From contig CABSLQ010000007.1 of NCBI GenBank assembly GCA_902478605.1, positions 1 through 62,817 on the forward strand: a DNA stretch of 62,817 bases. Reading direction: 5' to 3'. Below are positions 16,946 through 25,900 of the stretch, piece after piece. The notes beneath the pieces are model-generated. The model was not told where the DNA came from, searched no databases, and worked only from the letters and a program-made list of their open reading frames with translations. Each line of letters begins with the position of its first letter. Position 1 is the stretch's first letter. The position numbers and the translations under genes are program-made. Source of the DNA: an uncultured Oscillospiraceae bacterium. GTDB taxonomy: Bacteria > Bacillota > Clostridia > Oscillospirales > Acutalibacteraceae.

Positions 16946-17086
16946 AGCGGACCGCAGACTTTCCGCGGGAGCGGGCGTATGTCGGCGCGGCCTTTTTGGG
17001 GCCGCAAGGGCAGATGTCCGCTCTTGCTTCATCTGCGCTGCACCGCGGAGAATTCCCGGCAGCAACAATCGGGGGGAGCAGCGTTC

Positions 17087-17830
17087 ATGCAGTGGTTCAG
17101 CAAAAAAAAGCCCATTCCGCCCGTGGAGGACGTGCATATTCCGCGCCACGTGGGGATTATTATGGATGGGAACGGCCGCTGGGCGAAGAAGCGCGGCCTG
17201 CCCCGGCAGGCGGGACATGTCGCGGGCGCCCAGGTGTTCCGCAAAATCGCCAAGTACTGCGAAAAACGCGGGGTCGCCTATCTGACGGTGTATGCGTTTT
17301 CCACCGAGAACTGGAAACGGCCGGCGGACGAGGTGGAGGGCATCATGAACCTCTTCCGCGACTATCTGAAGGAATCGCTGGCAGATTTTCAGCATGAGAA
17401 TATCCGGACCCGGTTTATCGGCGACCGGGAACCGCTTGCGGCCGATATCCGCGCCTTGATTGAGGAGGCGGAAGCCTCCACCGCCCATAAGGACGGCATG
17501 GTGCTCAACATCGCCATCAACTACGGCGGGCGGGCGGAGATTGTGCAGGCGGCGCGCCGCATGGCCGAGGAGGCTGCGCGCGGCACGCTGCGCAGCGAGG
17601 AGGTGACCGAACAGCGGCTCGCCTCCTATCTGTATACGGCGGGGCAGCCGGACCCCGATCTCATCCTGCGCCCGAGCGGCGAATACCGCAGCTCCAACTT
17701 CCTTGTGTGGCAGTCGGCCTATGCCGAGTATGTGTTTATGGATATCCTGTGGCCCGATTTCACACCCCAGGATTTGGACAGGGCGTTTGAAGAATATGCG
17801 CGGCGTCATCGCCGCTTTGGAGGGGTCTGA
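17087..17830 (+). CDS. uppS: Isoprenyl transferase (undecaprenyl diphosphate synthase)
   Basis: A 247-residue cis-prenyltransferase that extends farnesyl diphosphate to undecaprenyl diphosphate for cell-wall synthesis. The catalytic Asp lies in GIIMDGNGRWAKKRGL (about 23-38), followed by YLTVYAFSTENWKRP and LRPSGEYRSSNFLVWQSAYA. I chose the ATG at 17087 with GGGGGAG upstream over a longer frame. It sits directly before cdsA (3-base gap). Confidence 0.97.
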   Translation: MQWFSKKKPIPPVEDVHIPRHVGIIMDGNGRWAKKRGLPRQAGHVAGAQVFRKIAKYCEKRGVAYLTVYAFSTENWKRPADEVEGIMNLFRDYLKESLADFQHENIRTRFIGDREPLAADIRALIEEAEASTAHKDGMVLNIAINYGGRAEIVQAARRMAEEAARGTLRSEEVTEQRLASYLYTAGQPDPDLILRPSGEYRSSNFLVWQSAYAEYVFMDILWPDFTPQDLDRAFEEYARRHRRFGGV

Positions 17831-17833
17831 CCC

Positions 17834-18664
17834 ATGAAATCCCGCATCATAACCGGTGTGGTGGGCGGCGGGCTGCTGCTCGTGGTGCTGCTGTTTTGTC
17901 CGGACATCTGCCTGAACATCGCCTTTTCCGTGGTGTGCGCCCTGGCGATTCACGAGGTGCTGATTGTCACCCGCTTTGTGGAGCACCGGGGGCTGATGGC
18001 GCTGGCGCTGACTTTCGCGCTGGCCGCGCCGTTTTTCGCGGAGGCGGTGTCTGTTTTTCCGATGTTCATCGCGATTCTGCTGTTCGTGCTGGTGCTGGTG
18101 CTGCTGCAGGTGATCTATCATGAGAGCCTGTCGGTGGAACGCACGGGCTTTGTGTTTTTTGTGACCATGCTGGTGTCGGTGGCGCTGTCCTGTACCCCCT
18201 ACCTGCAGACGCTCGATCCCATCAACGGCCGGTTTTACGTGTTTTTGTCCTTTATTATCCCGTGGCTGTGCGATATCGGGGCGTATTTTGTCGGCACCTT
18301 TTTTGGCAAACATAAGATGTGCCCGGGCATCAGCCCCAAAAAAACGGTGGAAGGCCTGATCGGCGGCATTGTCCTTTCGGTGGGGAGCAGCGTGCTGGCC
18401 GCCTGGCTGTATCAGCTGCTGTATCTCACCCCGGGCCATTTCGGCACGGTGAGCCTGTGGCAGGTGGGACTGCTTGCGCTGGTGCTTTCCCCGCTGTCGG
18501 TGCTGGGCGATCTGTTTGCTTCCATCATCAAGCGGCAGAGCCACGTCAAGGATTTCGGCAGGATTATGCCGGGACACGGCGGCGTGATGGACCGGTTTGA
18601 CAGCATGCTGTTCGTGGGCCCGGTGCTGTACGTGGTGCTGCGTTTTCTGCCGCTGGTATATTGA
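17834..18664 (+). CDS. cdsA: Phosphatidate cytidylyltransferase
   Basis: A 276-residue polytopic membrane enzyme making CDP-diacylglycerol from phosphatidate and CTP. It has about eight hydrophobic helices and the CDS signature near the C-terminus: SVLGDLFASIIKRQSHVKDF, then IMPGHGGVMDRFDS with the catalytic Asp residues. Operon position between uppS and dxr is the usual Firmicutes arrangement. Confidence 0.97.
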   Translation: MKSRIITGVVGGGLLLVVLLFCPDICLNIAFSVVCALAIHEVLIVTRFVEHRGLMALALTFALAAPFFAEAVSVFPMFIAILLFVLVLVLLQVIYHESLSVERTGFVFFVTMLVSVALSCTPYLQTLDPINGRFYVFLSFIIPWLCDIGAYFVGTFFGKHKMCPGISPKKTVEGLIGGIVLSVGSSVLAAWLYQLLYLTPGHFGTVSLWQVGLLALVLSPLSVLGDLFASIIKRQSHVKDFGRIMPGHGGVMDRFDSMLFVGPVLYVVLRFLPLVY

Positions 18665-18676
18665 CAGGGAGGCCCT

Positions 18677-19867
18677 ATGGCAACGAATCGTCAAGAGAAA
18701 AAATCGCTTGTGCTGCTCGGCTCGACCGGCTCTATCGGGGTGCAGGCGCTCGAGGTGGCGCCGGGGGCGGGCTACACGGTGACCGGCCTGGCGGCGGGAA
18801 GCCGGGTGGCCCCCTTTGAAGAGCAGGTGCGCCGGTTCCGGCCGGCGGCCGCCGCGATGTACGACGAAAAGGCGGCGGCGGATCTGCGTGTGCGGGTGCG
18901 CGACCTGCCGGTGCGCGTGCTCGCCGGGATGGAAGGCCTGTGCGAGCTGGCCGCGCTGCCCGAAGCCGACATGGTGCTCAACGCCGTGGTGGGCATGGTG
19001 GGGCTGCGCCCCACGCTGGCCGCGGTGGAAGCGGGGCACGATGTGGCCCTCGCCAACAAAGAAACGCTGGTGGCCGGCGGCGCGCTGGTGATGGACGCGG
19101 CGGCCCGCCGGGGCGTGCACCTGCTGCCGGTGGACAGCGAGCATTCCGCCATTTTTCAGTGCTTACAGGGCGCGCCCCCGCATACAGGTATAGAGGACCG
19201 CGCGCTGGCGCGGCTCATCCTGACGGCGTCGGGCGGCCCCTTTTTTGGCCGGACGGCGGCCCAGCTCGAAACGGTGACGGTGGAGGAAGCGTTACATCAC
19301 CCCAACTGGAGCATGGGCGCCAAAATCACGGTGGATTCCGCCACCATGATGAACAAGGGGCTGGAGCTCATCGAGGCGCACTGGCTCTTTTCGGTGCCGC
19401 CGGAGTGCATCGACGTGGTGGTGCACCGCGAAAGCGTGGTGCATTCGCTGGTGGAATACGCGGACCATTCGGTGATCGCCCAGCTGGGGGTGCCCGATAT
19501 GCGCATTCCCATTCAGTACGCGCTTACCTGGCCGCGGCGGCTGCCCTCCCCGGTGCCGCGGCTGGATTTGGCCGCTTTTGCCAGGCTGACCTTTTATGCG
19601 CCCGACGATGCGGCGTTCCCTGCCGTGAATCTGTGCCGCGAGGCGCTCCGGCGCGGCGGCCTGTATCCGGCGGCGGTCAACGCGGCGAATGAACAGGCCG
19701 TGGCGCTCTTCCTGGAGGGGAGGATCGGCTTTATGCAGATTGCCCGGCTGGCGGCCGGGGCGCTTGCCCTCCCGCTGCCCGACCGGAAGGGAAGCCTGTC
19801 CGTGGAGGAGATAGGGGAAACCGACGCCTATGTGCGGGAAAAGACGCGCGCCGCGGCACGGGCCTGA
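18677..19867 (+). CDS. dxr: 1-deoxy-D-xylulose-5-phosphate reductoisomerase
   Basis: A 396-residue NADPH-dependent enzyme of the methylerythritol phosphate pathway. It has the Rossmann start LVLLGSTGSIGVQALEV, LANKETLVAGG, the metal-binding PVDSEHSAIFQCL, GGPFFGRTAAQL and the substrate loop NWSMGAKITVDSATMMNKGLE (positions about 205-225). With ispG downstream it shows isoprenoids are made by the MEP route. Confidence 0.98.
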   Translation: MATNRQEKKSLVLLGSTGSIGVQALEVAPGAGYTVTGLAAGSRVAPFEEQVRRFRPAAAAMYDEKAAADLRVRVRDLPVRVLAGMEGLCELAALPEADMVLNAVVGMVGLRPTLAAVEAGHDVALANKETLVAGGALVMDAAARRGVHLLPVDSEHSAIFQCLQGAPPHTGIEDRALARLILTASGGPFFGRTAAQLETVTVEEALHHPNWSMGAKITVDSATMMNKGLELIEAHWLFSVPPECIDVVVHRESVVHSLVEYADHSVIAQLGVPDMRIPIQYALTWPRRLPSPVPRLDLAAFARLTFYAPDDAAFPAVNLCREALRRGGLYPAAVNAANEQAVALFLEGRIGFMQIARLAAGALALPLPDRKGSLSVEEIGETDAYVREKTRAAARA

Positions 19868-19891
19868 CCAATTGAAGCAGATGGGAGCGAT

Positions 19892-21088
19892 ATGGTGGAA
19901 ATCCTGATGACCATTTTGAAAATATTGGCCGCCATACTGGTGTTCGGCATCATCATCATCGTGCATGAGCTGGGGCATTTCCTGATGTGCAAGCTGATGG
20001 GGGTGCGGGTCAACGAGTTTGCCATCGGCATGGGGCCGAAGCTGCTGCAGTTCGGCAAAAAGGAGACCAAATACACCCTGCGTCTGCTTCCCGTCGGCGG
20101 CTTCTGCGCCATGGAAGGGGAGGATGAGGAAGCGCCCACGCCCAGCGCCCTGGGCGGTTCCGGCGGCGCACGGCAGCCGGTGGACGAGACCGGCGGGGAG
20201 CCGGAAGAAGCGGCGCCCGCGGCGGCGTCCGTTCCCGACCCGCGCGCCTTCCCCAACAAAAAGGTGTGGCGGCGCATTCTGATCGTGGTGGCCGGCGCGG
20301 TGATGAACCTGCTGCTTGGGTATGGGCTGCTTGTGGCGTATTACGGCATCTTCACCGTCCCCGATGCGTCGGGCGAGGCCCGGTTTTTCAGCACCATTGT
20401 GGCCTCTCTCCCCGAAACGGCCTCCAGCTATCAGACGGGGCTGCGCGTGGGGGATGAAATTATCAAGATCGACGGCAAGCGCACCGTGACCGACTCGGAC
20501 GTCGCCATGATGATGCAGAGCGACGAGGACGGCGTGATGGATATCACGGTGCGCCGCGAGGTGGACGGCAAGCGGAAAACCGTTGTGCTCGAAGGCGTCA
20601 CCTTCCAGCTGGAAAAGCAGGAAAACGGACGCAACCGCCTGATTTACGATTTCAAGGTGCTCGGCATCAAGAAGACGCCGTGGACCACCTTGGTGCAGGC
20701 GGGCAAGATGGAATATTCGGTCGCCACCCTGATTTGGCGCAGCCTGGGCGATATTGTGACGGGGAAATACGGCATCAACGACCTGTCCGGCCCGGTGGGC
20801 ACGGTGAACATCATCGGCGACGCGGTGGCGCAGGCGAACACCTCGGAGGGCATGCAGACCCTCCTCATGCTCATCGTGATGATCACGGTGAACGTCGGCA
20901 TTTTCAATCTGCTGCCCCTGCCGGCGCTGGACGGCGGGCGGCTCATCTTCCTGATTTTCGAGGGGATTTTCCGCCGGCCGGTGCCCGCCAAGTACGAGGG
21001 CATGGTGCATTTCATCGGGCTTCTCCTGCTGCTTCTGCTGATGGTGGTGGTCACCTTCAGCGATATCTGGAAAATTGTGACAGGCTAG
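19892..21088 (+). CDS. rseP: RIP metalloprotease RseP/RasP
   Basis: A 398-residue site-2 protease that cuts membrane-bound substrates such as anti-sigma factors. The active site HELGHF lies in the first helix (residues about 27-32), the PDZ domain in the middle (SYQTGLRVGDEIIKIDG), and the LDG motif in LPLPALDGGRLIF. An unusual low-complexity Gly/Pro/Ala/Glu insert of about 35 residues (about 76-110) separates FCAMEGEDEEA from DPRAFPNKKVW, which are nearly adjacent in relatives. Confidence 0.96.
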   Translation: MVEILMTILKILAAILVFGIIIIVHELGHFLMCKLMGVRVNEFAIGMGPKLLQFGKKETKYTLRLLPVGGFCAMEGEDEEAPTPSALGGSGGARQPVDETGGEPEEAAPAAASVPDPRAFPNKKVWRRILIVVAGAVMNLLLGYGLLVAYYGIFTVPDASGEARFFSTIVASLPETASSYQTGLRVGDEIIKIDGKRTVTDSDVAMMMQSDEDGVMDITVRREVDGKRKTVVLEGVTFQLEKQENGRNRLIYDFKVLGIKKTPWTTLVQAGKMEYSVATLIWRSLGDIVTGKYGINDLSGPVGTVNIIGDAVAQANTSEGMQTLLMLIVMITVNVGIFNLLPLPALDGGRLIFLIFEGIFRRPVPAKYEGMVHFIGLLLLLLLMVVVTFSDIWKIVTG

Positions 21089-21107
21089 AACAAAGGGGGA
21101 AACCGCT

Positions 21108-22178
21108 GTGCAGCAGCTGACCGCCGCCATACCGCGGCGCACATGTAAAACCGTCATGGCGGGCGGGGTGCCGATCGGCGGGGACGCCCCCGTCACGGTG
21201 CAGTCCATGCTGAACACGCCGGCGCACGACATCGCCGGCAGCGTCGAACAGGCCCGCCGCCTGCAGGCGGCGGGCTGCGACATCATCCGGGCGGCGGTGC
21301 CGGACATGGACGCCGTGCCGCTCATTGCCGCGCTCAAGGAAGCGGTGCGCATGCCCGTGGTGGCGGATATCCATTTCGATTACCGCCTCGCCGTCGAGGC
21401 GGCCGCCGCGGGGGCGGACAAGATCCGCATCAACCCCGGCAACATCGGGGACGCCGGCCGGGTCAAGGCGGTGGCGGAGGCCTGCCGCGCGCGGCGTATC
21501 CCGATCCGCATCGGGGTCAACGCGGGATCGCTGGAAAAGGAGATCCTCGCCCGATACGGCCGGCCCACAGCCGAAGCGATGCGGGACAGCGCGCTGTATC
21601 ACGCGTCGCTGCTGGAACAATGGGATTTTGACGATATCGTGCTGTCCATCAAATCCTCCGATGTGCCCACCATGGTGCGGGCCTACCGGCTGACGGCGGA
21701 GGCCTGCGCTTACCCGCTGCATGTCGGGGTGACGGAGGCGGGGACCGCGCGCATGGGCCTCATCAAATCGGCGGCCGGTATCGGCGCGCTGCTGCTCGAC
21801 GGCATCGGGGACACCATCCGGGTGTCGCTGACCGCCGACCCGGTGCAGGAGGTGGAGGCCGGCGTCGATCTGCTGCGGGCCCTCGGCCTGCGCCGCGACG
21901 GGGCCGTGCTCGTGTCCTGTCCGACCTGCGGCCGCACATGCGTGGATCTCATCGGCATGGCGCAGGAGGTGGAAAACCGGCTGCGCAGCGTGCACAAGCC
22001 GATCACGGTGGCGGTTATGGGCTGCGTCGTCAACGGCCCCGGCGAAGCCAGGGAGGCGGACGTCGGTTTGGCGGGCGGCAACGGCCGGGCGGCCATTTTC
22101 CGCAAGGGCGAGGTCGTGCGCACGGTGGACGAGGCGGACGCGGTGGACGAGCTGATGCGCGAGATCGACGCGCTCTGA
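21108..22178 (+). CDS. ispG: 4-hydroxy-3-methylbut-2-enyl diphosphate synthase
   Basis: A 356-residue [4Fe-4S] enzyme of the MEP pathway (GcpE) that converts ME-cPP to HMBPP. Cluster cysteines are visible in SCPTCGRTCVDL (about 268-279) and in MGCVVNGPGEAREADVG. The GTG start at 21108 follows AAGGGGG. It is the last MEP gene in this block, immediately after rseP. Confidence 0.98.
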   Translation: MQQLTAAIPRRTCKTVMAGGVPIGGDAPVTVQSMLNTPAHDIAGSVEQARRLQAAGCDIIRAAVPDMDAVPLIAALKEAVRMPVVADIHFDYRLAVEAAAAGADKIRINPGNIGDAGRVKAVAEACRARRIPIRIGVNAGSLEKEILARYGRPTAEAMRDSALYHASLLEQWDFDDIVLSIKSSDVPTMVRAYRLTAEACAYPLHVGVTEAGTARMGLIKSAAGIGALLLDGIGDTIRVSLTADPVQEVEAGVDLLRALGLRRDGAVLVSCPTCGRTCVDLIGMAQEVENRLRSVHKPITVAVMGCVVNGPGEAREADVGLAGGNGRAAIFRKGEVVRTVDEADAVDELMREIDAL

Positions 22179-22200
22179 AGAAACCGATTTCGCCCGGGCG

Positions 22201-22428
22201 GCGCTTTTCACTTACCGCGTGGGCCTTTGCGTGCAGTGCCTGCATACGGGAGCCTGCGACGGCCAACCGGAACCCCTGGCCGGGATGGACCGCTGGGCGC
22301 GGGAAAACGGCTGTGCCGCGGAGCTTACGCCGCAGCGGCCGTACCATGAAATTTAGCGGAGCGATCCGCGCCGGTGCGCGCCGGACAGGCTGAAAACCGT
22401 CCTTCGCCATCCGGCAATGGGGCGCTGA
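22201..22428 (+). pseudogene. GyrI-like small-molecule-binding domain, C-terminal remnant with an in-frame TAG
   Basis: Reading one frame from 22201 gives GLCVQCLHTGACDGQPEPLA, then PQRPYHEI, a TAG at 22354-22356, and in the same frame RSDPRRCAPDRLKTVLRHP before a natural stop at 22428. GyrI-like proteins of Firmicutes end with HHEIYLSDPRK...LKTVLRHP (from memory), so the frame matches on both sides of the stop and the TAG replaces the expected Tyr codon. Its N-terminal part is missing; the frame runs back into the end of ispG. It is a decayed gene inserted between ispG and the J-domain gene. Confidence 0.75.
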
Positions 22429-22458
22429 GCGCTGCCCAGGACAGAAGGAGGAAGCCGC

Positions 22459-22881
22459 ATGGCGTTTGTGGACTATTACGAGGTGCTGCAGATCAGCCGG
22501 CATTCCTCCGCGGACAGCATCAAGGCGGCCTACCGCACCATGTGCAAGCGGTATCACCCCGACACCTATCACGGCAGCCGGGCCGTGGCGGAGCGGAATA
22601 TCCGGCTGATCAACGAGGCTTACGGCGTGCTGCGCCATCCGGCGGATAAGGCGCGGTACGACGCGCAATATGACGCCCTGCATAAGCCGAAGGCCCCGCC
22701 CGCCCCGCCTGCAGCGCCTGCCCCGGCGCCGGCCCGCCCGGCCGCCCCGGTGAAGAAGGACAAAACCTGGCGGCTTTGGGAGGACAAGCGGACGCAGCGC
22801 GTCTTTTTCATCACCTTTTTTGCCGCTCTCGCGGTGCTGGGGATCGCGGCGGCCGCGTTGGCCGTCCTGTGCCTTGGCTGA
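22459..22881 (+). CDS. Small membrane-anchored J-domain protein
   Basis: A 140-residue protein. The N-terminal J domain (about 1-67) contains the essential His-Pro-Asp in KRYHPDTYH (33-35), so it should stimulate an Hsp70 partner. A Pro/Ala-rich linker (about 82-100) leads to a C-terminal hydrophobic helix of about 24 residues (115-140) that likely anchors it in the membrane, J domain inside. GAAGGAGG precedes the ATG. It lies between the GyrI remnant and polC; its client is unknown. Confidence 0.88.
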   Translation: MAFVDYYEVLQISRHSSADSIKAAYRTMCKRYHPDTYHGSRAVAERNIRLINEAYGVLRHPADKARYDAQYDALHKPKAPPAPPAAPAPAPARPAAPVKKDKTWRLWEDKRTQRVFFITFFAALAVLGIAAAALAVLCLG

Positions 22882-22938
22882 AAAGCGGCAGAAGGGCCCG
22901 TTTCACGCAGTATCCTGACCAGAAAGGATTAAAACAGC

Positions 22939-25900
22939 ATGGCAAATCCGCTCTTTTCCCAGGTGTTTGGGGCTTACATATCGGATAAGGCGCTGCTCGC
23001 CGCCTTCGGCGAGGCGCAGACCGAACGGGTCGAGGTGAGCAAAAGCCGGCGCTGGATGAGCGCCCGGGTGGTTTTTGACCGCTTTGTGGACAGCGAAACC
23101 CTCTTTGCCGCCGAAAAAGCCCTTTCGGCGGCTTTGTCGCTTTCCACCGTGGAGCTTTCGCCGCGGTACCCGGCGGACAGCCTGACCGAAGCGTGCTTCG
23201 GCACCGTCGTGGCGCTGCTGCGCCGCCGGAACGCGGCGGTCAACGGCACCTTTGACGGCGCGGCCTGCCGCATCGAGGGGGAGCGGCTGGTGGTGACGCT
23301 GCGGCATGGGGGACTGAATATCCTGCGCGCCACGCATACCGATACGCAGCTGCGCGATATGATACGCGCCCTGTTCGGGCGGACGATGGAGCTTGTTTTT
23401 GAGGGAGAGGAGCAGGTGGATACCGCGGGCGAGCATTATCGGCAGATGATGGCCGCCGCGGAGGAGGAGGCCGCCGCCCATGCCAGGGAGGCCGCCCAGG
23501 CCGCTTATGCGGCCGCGGCCGCGAAGCCGGCCGTCTCCGCCGCACCCGCCCCCAAAGGGGAAAAGCCGGCGCCCAAAAAGCCGGTGGATCCCACCCGTCC
23601 GCCGGTGGGGGGGCTGCCCATTTATCTGGAGACGGCGCAGATGGTGTTCGGCCCGCCGATCCGGGAACGCCCCGCCGCGCTCAACACGCTGGAAGCGGAC
23701 GGCAGCTGGGTGACCTGCTGGGGCGAGGTGTTTTCCTACGAAACCCGGGATAACCGCGACGGGACCAAAACGCGGCACACCTTCAATATCACCGACAATA
23801 CCAGTTCCATCACGGTGAGCATCTGGGCGGATAATCAGCGGGACAAGGACAAGCTGGCGGCGCTGGAAGCGGTCAAGCCGGGCGTGTGCGTTCTGGTCAA
23901 CGGCAAATACGATTACGACGAGTTCGCCAAGAACAATATTCTGCGGCCCAAGTCCATTGCGGTGGTTGCGAAATACCAGAAGATGGACAACGCGCCCGTC
24001 AAGCGGGTGGAGCTGCACATGCACACCAAGATGTCCGCCATGGACGGCATGTCGGAGGCGGCGGATCTGGTGGCCCGCGCCGCCGCCTGGGGGCACAAGG
24101 CGGTGGCCATCACCGATCACGGCGTGGTGCAGGCCTTCCCCGATGCGATGAACGCGGCGGCCAAATGCCGCAAGAAGGGGCAGGATATCAAGATCCTCTA
24201 CGGTGTGGAGGCGTATTATATCAACGACAGCATTCCGGTGGTGGCGGGCGATGCGGCGGAAAGCCTGGACGGCGCGTTTATCGTCTTTGACATCGAGACG
24301 ACCGGCCTGTCCGCCGCCAAGGAGCGCATCACCGAAATCGGCGCGGTGCGCCTGAAAAACGGCGAGGTACTCGACAGCTTTGATACTTTTGTCAACCCCG
24401 GCATGCCCATTCCCGCCAAAATCACCGAGCTGACCGGCATCACCGACGACATGGTGAAGGACGCCCCGGGGGAGAAGGAGGCGCTCGAAAAGTTTTACGC
24501 CTTTTGCGGCGAAGCGCAGGTGCTCGTCGCCCACAACGCGGGGTTTGACACCGGGTTTATTAAGGCGGCGGCCGCGCGGACGGGGCTGCCCTATCCCTTC
24601 ACGTCGGTGGATACGGTGCCCATCTGCCGCGCGCTGTATCCCCATCTGAAAAACCACAAGCTGGACACGGTGGCCAATCATCTCAAGCTGCCGCCCTTCA
24701 ACCATCACCGCGCCTGCGACGATGCCAAGGTGCTCGCCGACATCTTCGTGCATCTCGTGCAGGATATGAAGGAGCTCAAAGGCATCACCGCGATCGACGG
24801 CATCAACACGCTGCTTTCGGGGGTGGATACCAAGAAGGCGCGGCCCTATCACATGATTCTGCTGGCCAAGAATCTGGTGGGGCTCAAAAACCTGTACAAG
24901 CTGATATCCTGGTCGCATCTGGAGAATTTTTACCGCAAGCCGCGCATCACCAAAACCAAGCTGATGCAGCACCGCGAGGGGCTCATCGTGGGCAGCGCCT
25001 GCGAGCAGGGCGAGCTGTTCCGCGCCATCGTGGACGGCAAGCCGTGGGGCGAGCTGTGCGATATCGCCGGCTTTTACGATTTTCTCGAGATCCAGCCGCT
25101 GGGCAACAACGCCTTCATGCTGCGCGAGGGAACGGCCAAGGACGAAAAGCAGCTGCAGGATTTCAACCGCACCGTCGTGCGGCTGGGCGAAAAGCTGAAC
25201 AAGCCGGTTTGCGCGACCTGTGACGTGCATTTCATGGATCCGGAGGACGAGGTATACCGCCGGATTCTCATGGCGGGGCAGGGCTTTGCCGACGCGGACA
25301 GCCAGGCGCCGCTGTATCTGCGCACCACCGAGGAGATGCTCGCCGAATTTGCCTATCTCGGCAAGGAAAAGGCGTATGAGGTGGTGGTGGAAAATCCCAA
25401 CCGCATCGCCGACCGCATCGAGGAAATAAAGCCCATTCCCTCCGGCACCTTCTCGCCGCACATCGACGGCGCGGACGAGCAGCTGCGCGAAATCACCTGG
25501 GGCCGCGCGAAGGAAATCTACGGCGATCCGGTGCCCGAAATCGTGGCCAGCCGGCTCGAGCGGGAGCTCAGCTCCATCATCAAGCACGGGTTCGCCGTGC
25601 TGTACATGATTGCGCAGAAGCTGGTTAAGGATTCGGTGGACCACGGCTATCTGGTGGGGTCGCGCGGTTCGGTCGGATCCTCCTTTGTGGCGAGCATGGC
25701 GGGCATTTCGGAGGTCAACCCGCTGCCCCCCCACTATGTCTGCAAGAAGTGCAAGTATTCGGAGTTCTTCACCGACGGATCGGTGGGGTCCGGCTTCGAC
25801 CTGCCCGACAAGGCATGCCCCGTCTGCGGCGAGCCGCTCGGCCGGGACGGGCACGAAATCCCCTTTGAGACCTTCCTCGGCTTTGACGGCGACAAGGCGC

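Noticed and set aside
16034..19144. A 1036-codon minus-strand frame opposite pyrH-frr-uppS-cdsA-dxr
   Set aside because: It crosses five certain genes and intergenic regions without its own start signals or recognisable domains.
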